Source: Hormiphora californensis (Eukaryota; Ctenophora; Tentaculata; Cydippida; Pleurobrachiidae). Taken from it: a stretch of DNA of 64,000 bases. The stretch spans positions 3,051,561 through 3,115,560 of the forward strand of contig CM035359.1 in NCBI GenBank assembly GCA_020137815.1, in the 5' to 3' direction. The stretch's first letter is position 1; every line of letters starts with the position of its first letter. Both the position numbers and the translations under genes were made by a program. Below are positions 34,701-64,000 of the stretch, one piece after another. The notes under the pieces are model-generated. The model was given only the letters and a program-made list of their open reading frames with translations, had not been told where the DNA came from and ran no database searches.

Positions 34701-37700
34701 TCTTGGTGTAATCAGCAGTTGAAATGTTGTTGATCATAACAAAAACCTGACTAAATTTTTTCAACTTGGGGTAAAACCATGGGTGTCAAAAGTTAGCTCT
34801 AGGTCCCCTGAGTAACCATCCGGAGACTCCAAGAGATATTTCAAGCCGTTCTCCTGTAATCATTGATCCCGGTAGAGCACATATTTGAGTATGGACGTAC
34901 GTGCAATTGCCTACAACCTCAACTTTAATGTATAACGTTAATGTGCGTCTCTCTCTTTTCTCCCCCTTGAGAAAGAGTTATCTCGCGCGGCGCAACCGCA
35001 CGTGCGGTTTTTCCAGAGAGAGTGAGAGACATACAATAACATGTAAACAGCCTGCCAGCGCTCACGTACGTCCGCATTGTATTTTTTTCTCCACCGGGAT
35101 TAATGATTACGGGAGAACGGCTTGAAATATCTCTTAGAGTCTCCGGATGGTTACTCAGGGGACCTAGAGCTAACTTTTGACACCCATGGTTTTACCCCAA
35201 GTTGAAAAAATTTAGTCAGGTTTTTGTTATGATCAGCAACATTTCAACTGCTGATTACACCAAGATGAAAACAGTTTGTGAAAAAGTAACACCTGTTTAG
35301 AGGTCGTGTCGAGGCTCCAAACAGATGTGACAAAAACTGGAACAATTGGGAGAGGTCGATGTAGTTATCGACTCTACTATGAGAAAGAGTTATCTCGCGC
35401 GGCGCAACCGCACGTGCAGTTTTTCCAGAGAGAGTGAGAGACATACAATAACATGTAAACAGCCTGCCAGCGCTCACGTACGTCCGCATTGTATTTTTTT
35501 CTCCACCGGGATTAATGATTACGGGAGAACGGCTTGAAATATCTCTGAGAGTCTCCGGATGGTTACTCAGGGGACCTAGAGCTAACTTTTGACACCCATG
35601 GTTTTACCCCAAGTTGAAAAAATTTAGTCTGGTTTTTGTTATGATTAGCAACATTTCAACTGCTGATTACACCAAGATGAAAACAGTTTGTGAAAAAGTA
35701 ACACCTGTTTAGAGGTCGTGTCGAGGCTCCAAACAGATGTGACAAAAACTGGAACAATTGGGAGAGGTCGATGTAGTTATCGACTCTACTATACTATTCT
35801 GACCCACCTCTTGACCCCTAGTAACTCACCTCTCGGCCCCTTCTAACCCCCTTTTGACCCCTGGCTTCTATGTTCTAACCCACCTCTCGTACCCCTTTTA
35901 ACCCCTTCTATCCCACCTTCCGACCTCTACTAACCCATCCCTCGACCCTTTCTAACACAACTACCGATAGGTGAGTTAGAAGGGGTCAGAACTTCGAACT
36001 CTCGACCCCTTCTAACTCATTTTTCAACCCCTTTCAACCCACCTCTCGACCCCTATTAATCCACCTCTCGACCCCTTTTAATCCACCTTTCGACCCCTTT
36101 TTACCCACCTCTCGAGCCCTATTAAGTACTTACCCTTCCATCGACCCCTTCTAACGACTAACCCACTTCTCGACCCCTTCTAACTCATCTTTCAACCCCT
36201 TTTAACCCACCTCTCGACCCCTTTTAATCCACCTCTCGACCCCTAGTAACTCACCTCTTAACCCCTTCTAACCTACCCCTAGACCCCTTCTAACTCACCT
36301 CTAGACCCCTTCTAACTCACCCCTCGACCTCTTCTAACTCACCCCTAGACCCCTTCTAACTCACCTCTCAACCCCTTTTAACCACCGCACGAGTCTCCAC
36401 CTCTTCTAACCCACCCCTAGACCCCTTCTAAGTCACCTCTCAACCCCTTTTTACCCACCTCTCCACCTCTACTAAGTACTTACTCTTCCCTCGACCCCTT
36501 CTAACCCACCTCTCGACCCCTTCTAACTCATCTTTCAACCCCTTTTAATCCACCTCTCCACCCCTACGAAGTAGTTACCCTTTCCTCGACCCCTTCTAAC
36601 CCACCTCTCGACCCCTAGTAACTCACCGTGGACCCATTAGTCTTCTAAGTTTTAACCCACCTCTCGTACCCCTTCTAACCCACCTCTCGAGTCTCGTCCC
36701 CCTTTAACCTACCTCTCGTATCCCTTCCCTCGACCCCTTCTAAGTTGTTACTCACCCCTCGACCTCTTCTAACCCAACTCTCAACCCCTTCTAACCCATC
36801 TCTCGTACCCCTTCCAACCCATCTCTTGTATCCCAATTCTATCCCATCTCTGAACCTCTTTTAACCCACATCTCGACCCCTACCAAACACCAAATCTCTT
36901 GACCCTTTCTAACCCACTGCACCTCTCATCACCTTTTATCCCACCTAGATTCTAACCTAGATAATATCTCTCTATCTAGAGATCTAATCTTTGCATCCCT
37001 AGATGCTATCTCTCCATCGCTAAATGCTACATCGCTATCAAGACCAACATCGCCATCTCCAACATTCATGTTAGTACCCCACCCTAATTTTAAAGCTACC
37101 GGCTACCCCATCCTCATTTATTACCCCATCTCTCAGTTAGCCCACGCTACCTCTCACTCTCAACTACTCAGGAGTCAGGTACCCTCTTTCTCTCCCTCCC
37201 CCTTCCCATAAAGAGAGGGTACACCGTGCCCAACAATTAGCCCACGTCACCTCTCACTCTCACCTACTCAAACACTATGTCTCAAGTACCCGGCATCTCT
37301 ACCACCCTACCCGTTGGGTACCCCACGCTGCTAGATACCTATGAAATTTTGCTATATGCCCCTAAAACCCCCCTAAATACACCAATATATCCACTAGAAA
37401 CCCCTCGGACTCTACAAAATACCCCTCAAAGCATTATTCACGAACGGACACTAACATCGTTACTAAAATCTCTGTCTTTTCTCAGGTATTATTGACCACG
37501 TTAGACCTTCCACGACCTTCCCCACGACAACTTTAAATTGCCAAGGTTTGTGATGAACTACAACGACATGGACACCTGAAATTCACGTGGGAGTCACGTG
37601 ACACAACGTTATTTTATGTGCACTATCTCTCTCTATCTCTCAAATATGTAACGGTTTTCAATTCAGGTGTGATGATTGCGGCAGATAATCTAGACTCTTC

Positions 37701-38780
37701 CTATGGTTCCCACAATCAAGGGAGGGAGGACACATGTTTTTTCATCATCACGGGACTGTTGAAGTCGGTTAAGGCACCCACGGAGCTAAGCCGTAATCTC
37801 CCTGCTGTGCACCCGGTGCCCGGATTTTCAAAATTTTAGATAAATACGATTTTCAAAAGTCAAATATGCTGCCAACTTTGTCCCAAAAATCGACGATTTT
37901 GCTGCCTAGTAAAATAAATGTCTAGAAAGTTTTTAGAAATCATTTATAAATCATTTATAAAGTTTGAAAAAATTTTAAAAAAATTGTCCCACCCGGGCCC
38001 GGTCGGGAATCGAACTCGTGCTGCCGGCAGCACGGATCTATCTTAATTAAGCTAAATACGTGCTGCCTCATGCTGCCTTCTATATCATGCTAAGTTTTAC
38101 CGTTTTTCCCCGTTTATCGGTTTAGGCACTTGTTTATCGATACTGTGGATGTCCCTGCACCGAATATTACCAAATTGGATGGGTAGAAGGGCGGGAATAA
38201 TGGTACCCGAGGCAGCAGAAGGATTAAGAAAATTTGTGACGTTCAATTTGTTTATTTCCTTCATATTCGTGTTTGGAATACTTCTTCGAATATAATAGCC
38301 GGAAAAGTAAAACTGATATTGCATAAAATGAGACTAAATTTTCTATGTAAATATGGGGTAAATTTGTGCTGCCTGTGCTGCCTCCACTCTGACGCGTGAG
38401 GCCCGGGTTCGATTCCCGACCGATCCCGGGTGGGACACTTTTTAAAAACTTTTTAAATGATTTATAAAGATTAAGCCCTGGCCCCCAGAACATTTATTAC
38501 TGCCGATAGCGATATTTATTGAACTGCTGACTACTAGGCAGCTTGTCCAATATGCTGCCTCGTCTTTAATTTGCTGCCAAATTAAGGGCATTACTCTCTT
38601 GGGTATTTGCAATATCTGGGCACCGGGGCTGTGCATCAAGCTTACATTGGTCCTGAGATGGTCCTACCTCTGCTGATGGCTGTAAACTGCAAGGATTTCA
38701 GTGCAGTGGAGAAATTGACTTTTGAAAATATCTTATCCTGGAGCCCATTGAACAATTTTAATGTATTTCAAGAATTCTGA
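31763..38780 (+). CDS. Unrecognised single-pass membrane protein gene (tentative, incomplete)
   Basis: Supported pieces are exon 31763-31834 (MSLGHLKMTYERAVGR..., donor GTACGT), exon 32330-32497 (phase 0 to 0), exon 37486-37545 (phase 1 to 1) and a last exon 37667-38780 ending at TGA. The last exon is split by element J (37812-38627); without J and one target copy it reads 96 codons in frame. The second exon has a hydrophobic helix (SLIVALMLLIFNAI) after a basic stretch, suggesting a type II membrane protein with a short cytoplasmic tail. At least one exon between 32498 and 37485 is missing from the model because the phases do not meet. That the pieces belong to one gene is inference. No family is recognised. 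Confidence 0.4.
31916..32248 (-). mobile_element. 3' remnant of a non-LTR retrotransposon ORF2
   Basis: The minus strand encodes about 110 residues including LHNKGRTGIKAVVPP, FAVIGPKLWNSIPAEL and FESFKRALTKHF. This 'GPKLWNxIP...FKxxLK' tail is characteristic of the C terminus of many animal LINE reverse transcriptases. The frame is closed upstream, so it is a 5'-truncated dead copy. It lies in an intron of the tentative membrane-protein gene and differs in sequence from the RT at 62-64 kb. Confidence 0.7.
32521..33060. repeat. 14-bp satellite 'gatctccatctgta', nearly 40 units
   Basis: Near-perfect 14-bp units run through 32640-32865, with sequence variants (tctcta in place of tctgta) on both sides. 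The minus strand is open in all three frames because three units make 14 codons without a stop. This is a repeat effect, not a protein. Confidence 0.95.
33480..34199. repeat. Degenerate pyrimidine-rich tandem repeat, left block
   Basis: Imperfect units resembling 'acccacctctcgaccccttcta' with a 19-22 bp period. The block continues at 35795-36950 on the other side of element I. Confidence 0.85.
34203..35791. mobile_element. Foldback element I with a second copy inserted at its centre
   Basis: TAGTAGAGTCGATAACTAC and its reverse complement bound the outer copy, which is flanked by TAC (34200-34202, 35792-35794). An inner full copy at 34587-35379 is flanked by TGA (34584-34586, 35380-35382). 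The order is left-left-right-right, with the two sides inverted over about 290 bp. The uninterrupted junction 'cccccttgagaaagag' of the inner copy shows the target site in the outer copy. Confidence 0.88.
35795..36950. repeat. Degenerate pyrimidine-rich tandem repeat, right block
   Basis: Same 'cacctctcgaccccttctaac' units as the left block. Element I therefore sits inside one ancestral satellite of nearly 1.9 kb. Confidence 0.88.
37812..38627. mobile_element. Foldback element J (816 bp) with tRNA-like B boxes, inside an exon
   Basis: CCCGGTGCCCGGA and TCTGGGCACCGGG form the ends, and an exact 8-bp repeat, gctgtgca, flanks them (37804-37811, 38628-38635). The arms pair around 37985-38020 and 38400-38440, where each carries a GTTCGATTCCCG pol-III B-box-like word pointing outward. 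The element splits the last exon of the tentative membrane-protein gene. Confidence 0.85.
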
Positions 38781-39711
38781 AGAGTTAGAGTGACTCTCTT
38801 GTACTTATGGTAGCATGACTTTTCCAAATTTAGTTTCTTAACCTTGAAAATCGTTGTTTTGTTCGAACAAAGGAAATTTCTCATGTCCTATTTGTCACAG
38901 TTTGATATAACTTAACGTGTCGCGCGCGACGTTAAATCTCTTATCGAAAGTACATTCCTAAGCATTTCGATTTTCGCGCGTACGACCATCTAGGCCCTTT
39001 AAGGGCCTGTAGCATAGGCCAAGTTAAAATCTGGGTGCCTTCCATTGCTAACAATTCATCGATTTTGGCGGTCGAGACGGGTTAGGGCTGTTGTTAGGGT
39101 CGGGTTAGGGTTTTGTTTGGGGTTATCGGTTAGGGCTATCGATTCTCTATCAGATACCGTTTAGTTTACTCAAATCGGCCATGTGGTTGCGTGGCTATAG
39201 CCGTTTGAAAAAAGTCGGTCTAGGAAATAAAAGTGTACTCTTTTTGGTAGCGCGCACCTGTAAACACGCTGCAAGGCACCCAGATTATAATCGCGCCCGT
39301 TTTTTTTTGCCGGAGCCCCGTGTCGAACAGGGAAACGCTAAAAGCTGGGTGTTTTGAAAGTCAGCAGTCACAATTTTTAGGGCCCAAAGCGTAATATGAA
39401 CGTTAATTGTAATATTTTAGTGCAGGGTACTTTTTTGGCGGTGCGGTGTGCACCTGTAAATTTTAATGCCCAGTTCGTAACGGCGCCCTTGCGTAAACCC
39501 AGTTTAAATACTTTTTCTAGGGATCCCTACTTGATTTGAAAATAATTGTAATCATTGCGAAAACGTCGAAATTTCCTGCCGGACCCCGATCCCTGCGCCC
39601 CTGCGCTTTCACCCCACGCCCTCAAGGCTGAACTCTTAGACAGAGGATTGAGTCGGGCAAGTAATTATATGTAGTTTCAATCCTCGACCCCCCTTTAAAG
39701 ATATTAGATAC
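38781..39711. other. Gene-free stretch
   Basis: No reading frame or delimited element. Short words such as 'ctgggtg' and 'gcacctgtaaa' recur, suggesting old repeats. Confidence 0.4.
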
Positions 39712-41547
39712 TAGAAAGCCCATTGAAGTCCCTCAAACCCCCCCCACCCACCCGTCCCCATGTCTCTCTTCCCCTCTTACTCTGCGTCTCTCCATGTCGG
39801 GGTAAAGACTAAATAATACGAAGGTTGGTAGTGGTAGAGCGCTGGTGATCAAAGGAAATCCCGCTGAATAACATGTAGAATCAGATGATAAAGATCCGTA
39901 GAATTGTAGACATGTGTAGAGAATCAACGGGGTACGTAGGTAGAAAGGCTTTGGCAATCATGGCGGCCTCAGCAGTAGATCCAAAACAACGCAGGAACAA
40001 CACAGGAACACGCAACAAACAACCAAAAACATGCACGTGCAGTATCCCCTCACAACTTCCAAAACCCATCCCAAGCCACCTCCTTGGCAACCCCCCTCTA
40101 TTTGCACGTGTGGATACTACATCATCACGACGTTCATTTGTACTTTATAATAAGGACTAGAAAGCCCATTGCTAAGTCCTACAATACCCCCCCCCCCCCC
40201 CCCACCCGTCTCTATGCCCCCCCCCCCTCTTACTGATCTTCGTCTCTCCATGTCGGGGTAAACTGTAAAGAATACGGAGTTTAGTACTTGTAGAGCGCTG
40301 GTGATAAACATCAAGGGAAATCTCACTGAATAACATATGTAGAATCAGGTGATAGAATTGTAGTAGCTGTGTAGAGAGTCAACGGGGTACGTAGGTAGAA
40401 AGGCTTTGGCAATCATGGCGGCCCCAGTAGTAGATCCCAAAACACCACGAAACACCACACAGGAACACACAACAAACAACCAACAACATGCACGTGCAGT
40501 ATCCCCCCTCCAATACCCCTTCCAAGCCACCTCCTTGGCAACCCCCCACCATTTGCACGTGTGGATACTACATCATCCTCCTCACGACGTTCATTTGTAC
40601 TTTATAATATAGACTAGAAAGCCCATTGCTAAGTCCTACAATACCCCCCCCCCACCCGTCTCTATGCCCCCCCCCCCTCTCACTCTTTGTCTCTCCATGT
40701 CGGGGTAAAGAATACGGAGTTTAGTAGTAGTTTTGTAGAGCGCTGGTGATAAACATCAAGGGAAATTCCGCTGAATAACATATGTAGAATCATCAGGTGA
40801 TAAAGATCCGTAGAATTGTAGCTGTGTAGAGAATCAATAGGGTACGTAGGTAGAAAGGCTTTGGCAATCATGGCGGCCCCAGCAGTAGATCCCAAAACAC
40901 CACAGGAACACGCAACAAACAACCAAAAACATGCACGTGCAGTATCCCCCCACAACCTCCAATACCCCACCCAAGCCACCTCCTTGGCAACCCCCCACTA
41001 TTTGCACGTGTGGATAGGTCATCATCACCACGCCACTCATTTGTACTTTATAATAGAGACTAGAAAGCCCATTGAAGTCCCTCAAACCCCCCCCACCCAC
41101 CCGTCCCCATGTCTCTCTTCCCCTCTTACTCTGCGTCTCTCCATGTCGGGGTAAAGACTAAATAATACGAAGGTTGGTAGTGGTAGAGCGCTGGTGATCA
41201 AAGGAAATCCCGCTGAATAATGTATGTAGAATCAGATGATAAAGATCCGTAGAATTGTAGACATGTGTAGAGAATCAACGGGGTACGTAGGTAGAAAGGC
41301 TTTGGCAATCATGGCGGCCTCAGCAGTAGATCCAAAACAACGCAGGAACAACACAGGAACACGCAACAAACAACCAAAAACATGCACGTGCAGTATCCCC
41401 TCACAACTTCTGCTGTCCAACAGTGGCCCCCACTCCAAGCCCTCACAACTTCCAAAACCCCTCCCAAGCCACCTCCTTGGCAACCCCCCTCTATTTGCAC
41501 GTGTGGATACTACATCATCACGACGTTCATTTGCAAATTATAATAAG
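39712..41547. repeat. Tandem array of four units of about 450 bp
   Basis: Units start near 39712, 40158, 40612 and 41059 at 'actagaaagcccattg'. Each contains a poly-C tract, 'gtagaaaggctttggcaatc', 'atggcggcc', a CACGTGCAGTATCCCC box, 'acctccttggcaacccccc' and a TTTGCACGTGTGGATA box. Units 1 and 4 resemble each other most, as do 2 and 3. Unit 4 has an extra inner duplication of about 37 bp (41405-41450). The frames on either strand are shadows of the repeat. Confidence 0.92.
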
Positions 41548-42572
41548 GATTAGGTCACTCAAGTTTCCTCAAGTCTCGAGTTTCCTGGTAGTCCGAGATC
41601 AAGCATCATCCTGATTCCTGTTCCTGGGTACAGTTAAAAGTACAGGGGACACGCTAGCATTATTTGGGGGCCTCTCATCTCTAACAAGGGAGACTAGGGA
41701 TAGTGGATGTGTAAGGGAGTCATGAATGGGTGGCCCAAAACTGTGACGAAATTTATACGAACTGATCCCGTTTCAAAGACAAACTGTTTCATGTTATTTA
41801 ATCAGAGGTTTAAATTGCGAAATAAGACATAAGTGTGAAGTGAAGTATGTGTGTATGCGTGTTTTTAATTAACTTATTAACTACTAACTTATTAACTTAT
41901 CAACTAATTATCTAATGCATGAAGATCTGGACTCTAATAGCTATATAAAATGTATATACAAGGACTTAATTGACAGCAGACATTAATTATTCTAATTAGT
42001 TTCTTGAATTGTGTGTATTGGAGCCTCCTTCGAATGGCCTGGGCCTCTACAATTGTGTGTGTTACCGAGCGATTCGAAGTAGGCTCCACCGCTTTAGAAA
42101 GTCGTTAGTTTTGCCTGTGTGTGATTTAGCATATGTAAGTGCTCTTCTAGCAGTAGACTACAAAGCGGAATCTCTATTATAATTTGGAGATGAACGTCGT
42201 GATGGCCGTTCGTTCAGTGCGTTTCTACTGTCGTTCACACTTTTGGAACTTCCAGTGGAAGTTAATTAATATTTTCGAATGACTTTTGACATGCCAGTCC
42301 CCATAGTTACCAATTCAGTTGCCATGGCAACCGTGTTATTCACGTTGAAAGGGGCGAAAAAAAACACCCGGCGAAGCCGGGTGGGTTATTAGAAAGCCCT
42401 TACTTGAGGCGCACCCAATGGGTGCGCTAGTATTAAATATTTGTATGATGATGATGATGATGAAGGCTCAACCGTAGCTGCCGCCCCTGGCCCCAGATAC
42501 AAAGGGACATGCTTGGCCGAAGATCTGTCCCACCCCTAAAGTGATGACATCCGATTCCCGGCTGTAAAGGCT
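41548..42572. other. Region upstream of the PCM1 model
   Basis: AT-rich sequence followed by 'cccggcgaagccgggtgggtt' and an (ATG)n run at 42445-42461. Upstream PCM1 exons could lie here or farther left, but none can be supported. Confidence 0.4.
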
Positions 42573-61888
<19,316 letters not shown>

Positions 61889-61954
61889 GTAGATATTCTT
61901 TATGTACAAAGAGTACCTGAGAGAGCTACTTACTTGCTACTTGGTACGGTCTCC

Positions 61955-64000
61955 TCAATCATTCGAGTGGCCGGCTCCAAGTATCCTCGCTCGTAATGAC
62001 GTGAGCTGTCTCCACTCATTTCTGTTCTCTGCAGTGTTAGTAATTGCACGGAGAGACTGGGATTGACCCGTAGCGTCTCGATAATCATTCAGCACACAGG
62101 AGGACCAGGTTTTACGCGGTCTTCCTCTGGAACGTCTCCCATGACTAGGCACCCAGTGGTAGAGTTTATTGGGCACCCTACCCTCAGGCATTCTAATCAG
62201 GTGTCCAAACCAGCGGAGTCTCCCATTGCCAATGAACTTCGAGATTGGTTCTATCCCCGCCCTCTCCAGTACCTCCCTGTTAGATACTCTCCTAAACCAC
62301 TGTATTCTCAGGATTCTACGCAGGCACCGTTGGTGGAACGCCTCCACCCGGCGATCTTGGACCTGAGTAGTTGTCCAGGCCTCACAACCATAGAGAAGAA
62401 CTGTCAGAACAGCAGCTCTGTATATCCTGATCTTGGTACAGGTCCTGATGTTACGGTTGTACCAAATCCTACAAAGCATACTGAATGCACTGTAAGCCTT
62501 CCCTATCCTGATACCAAGCTCCTTGTCGATGGTACCGTCAGAGGACAACGCCGATCCGAGATAGGTAAAACTGGAAACCTGCTCAACCGGATTACCCTCC
62601 ACAGAGATGCTGACCGTATCCGCCTCTGAAAATGGGCGCTGGCTAAGACCCTTTGAAAAAGCCACAACTTTGGTCTTCTTCGCATTAATCTTCAGACCAG
62701 CGTACCCTGCGTATTTTACCAGCAAATCTGTTGACTCCTGGAGCCCTTCCTCAGTATCATCCATTACAGCCATGTCATCAGCATAGTCGAGATCCATGAT
62801 CCATTCCCCACCCTCATCACTCTCAGCGCCGTGAAGAGTGAGACCCCTGGAGACAGTCTTGTTGGACTCAGCAAGCTGAGCCGCCCAGTTAATCACGATG
62901 TTGAAGACTGGTGGACCCTGAATGTCGCCCTGACCGGTACCACTGAGGACACTGAACCAGCTGGAGAGCTCCCCGTCATGTTTCACTGCACTCATAGTAC
63001 CGTCAAAGAATGCTCGAATTATCCGGACATATTTCTCTGGAAGACCATAATGGCGAAATGCGGCCCAGATAAAATCCCTGTTAATACAATCGAATGCTGA
63101 TTTGAAGTCAATAAAGTTTATATACAACGGTAAATTATATTCTATACACTGATGGATGATGGTACGGAGGGAATAAATCTGATCCACACAAGACCGGTTA
63201 CGTCTGAATCCACACTGATTCTCTCGAAGTGCCAATTCAAGACCAGAAGACAACCTGTTCAGCATAATTATCTGGAACAGCTTGGAAGTGGTAGATCGCA
63301 GAGTGATGCCCCTATTATTTGAGCACACACTGGCGTCACCCTTCTTGGGAATCACCGAGATGACACCCTTTAACCACTCCTCCGGGACCTTCTCCTCCCT
63401 CCAGACTCCACCAAACAGATCCACAAGGGGGCCAACAAGACCGGACGAGCCATACCGTAGCTGTTCGTTCGAGATCCCATCAACGCCAGGACTCTTATGG
63501 TTTTTGAGCCTGTTCAGTGCCACTAAAACTTCTCCACGAGAAGGCGGAGGATCATCCTCACCAAGATCCTCAAAGCACGGGTCCACCTCCAGACCATCCA
63601 GATCCGAGAGCTGTGATGTAGTTACAGGGGGGTTTAGCAGCTCAGAGAAGTGCTCCGCCCAGCGCTCCCGCTGTTGAACAGGATCAGCGATGAGTTCACC
63701 GTTCCTATCACGAACAGCAGTACCGCCGCGTTTCCTCACACCTGACAGATCTTTCATATGCTGCCAAAGTTCCCTCTGCCGCCCGTGCACCGCAGCATCC
63801 TCCAGATCAGACGCCAAACTATCCGCCCACCTTTCATCGTCCACCCGTGCTGCTTTCTTGACCAGCTTATTAAGCCTAGAGTACTCAGATCCACCCTCAG
63901 GATCATTCTTCTTCAGCTCAGCACGTTGGGCGATGAGGTCTCGAGTCTCCAGAGACAAGTGCTGCTGACGAATCCGTTTCGGCCGCGCTCCCAGGACCTC
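61955..64000 (-). CDS. Non-LTR retrotransposon reverse transcriptase (ORF continues past the window)
   Basis: The minus strand is open from the window edge at 64000 to the stop at 61955 (about 681 codons), with no ATG needed at the edge. Reverse transcriptase blocks are clear: KSPGVDGISNEQL, FIDFKSAFDCIN, GTGQGDIQGPP, and the catalytic DYADD in block 5. A conserved C-terminal region follows with LLYGCEAWT, RLRWFGHLIRMP and GRRSRGRPRKTW, shared by RTE-like and related LINEs. The N-terminal endonuclease would lie beyond the window. The frame is undamaged, so this insertion may be young. No poly-A or clear 3' target duplication was recognised near 61.9 kb. It lies antisense just after the last PCM1 exon found. 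Confidence 0.92.
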   Translation of the reverse strand, partial: EVLGARPKRIRQQHLSLETRDLIAQRAELKKNDPEGGSEYSRLNKLVKKAARVDDERWADSLASDLEDAAVHGRQRELWQHMKDLSGVRKRGGTAVRDRNGELIADPVQQRERWAEHFSELLNPPVTTSQLSDLDGLEVDPCFEDLGEDDPPPSRGEVLVALNRLKNHKSPGVDGISNEQLRYGSSGLVGPLVDLFGGVWREEKVPEEWLKGVISVIPKKGDASVCSNNRGITLRSTTSKLFQIIMLNRLSSGLELALRENQCGFRRNRSCVDQIYSLRTIIHQCIEYNLPLYINFIDFKSAFDCINRDFIWAAFRHYGLPEKYVRIIRAFFDGTMSAVKHDGELSSWFSVLSGTGQGDIQGPPVFNIVINWAAQLAESNKTVSRGLTLHGAESDEGGEWIMDLDYADDMAVMDDTEEGLQESTDLLVKYAGYAGLKINAKKTKVVAFSKGLSQRPFSEADTVSISVEGNPVEQVSSFTYLGSALSSDGTIDKELGIRIGKAYSAFSMLCRIWYNRNIRTCTKIRIYRAAVLTVLLYGCEAWTTTQVQDRRVEAFHQRCLRRILRIQWFRRVSNREVLERAGIEPISKFIGNGRLRWFGHLIRMPEGRVPNKLYHWVPSHGRRSRGRPRKTWSSCVLNDYRDATGQSQSLRAITNTAENRNEWRQLTSLRARILGAGHSND

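Noticed and set aside
37667-37720. Proteasome beta subunit exon (GVMIAAD resembles GVVIAAD)
   Set aside because: The resemblance is limited to about ten residues, and the following sequence does not match that family.
62063-63677. Plus-strand frames of up to 188 codons
   Set aside because: These are antisense shadows of the reverse transcriptase frame.

Overview
The window is nuclear DNA of an animal. Coding regions are split by GT-AG introns, and the recognisable products are metazoan: a pericentriolar coiled-coil protein (PCM1), an SLC13 sodium/anion cotransporter, a secreted sushi-domain protein and an intronless rhodopsin-like receptor. The AT-rich base composition, many short introns and very dense non-autonomous DNA transposons would fit a non-bilaterian such as a sponge. 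That placement is inference; no species marker was seen.

Layout. 1-2500 (+): the last eight exons of a coiled-coil gene. 2.6-3.0 kb: a pair of hAT-like MITEs. 3.9-5.7 kb (-): a six-exon gene for an acidic 308-residue protein of unknown function. 7.2-8.1 kb (-): a weak candidate gene. 8.5-10.3 kb: a foldback element carrying a 63-bp satellite. 10.35-14.25 kb (-): a complete 12-exon SLC13 gene (592 aa). 14.8-19.2 kb: repeats. 19.2-30.1 kb (+): a secreted sushi-protein gene with one exon split by a TTAA-flanked foldback and introns packed with palindromes. 31.8-38.8 kb (+): pieces of an unrecognised membrane-protein gene whose last exon is split by another foldback. 32.5-37 kb and 39.7-41.5 kb: satellites and tandem arrays. 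42.6-61.9 kb (+): PCM1, at least 19 exons, with a receptor gene nested in intron 7 and an 8.6-kb intron filled by elements nested four deep. 61.95-64.0 kb (-): a non-LTR retrotransposon reverse transcriptase running off the window.

The main theme is the foldback elements. At least twelve inverted-repeat elements can be delimited, many with target-site duplications readable directly. Four of them (8.5, 44.3, 56.7 and 58.4 kb) share one architecture: a terminal run of seven or more G with a matching C run at the other end, an 8-bp target duplication (one imperfect), and subterminal T/A-tract words repeated every 9-10 bp. Two unrelated elements carry a second copy of themselves inserted close to their own centre, and two elements interrupt exons whose reading frames are otherwise intact. 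Exon boundaries were placed by eye from splice consensus and phase agreement; the phases close exactly for the SLC13, PCM1 and acidic-protein models and, except for one 421-nt exon, for the sushi gene.
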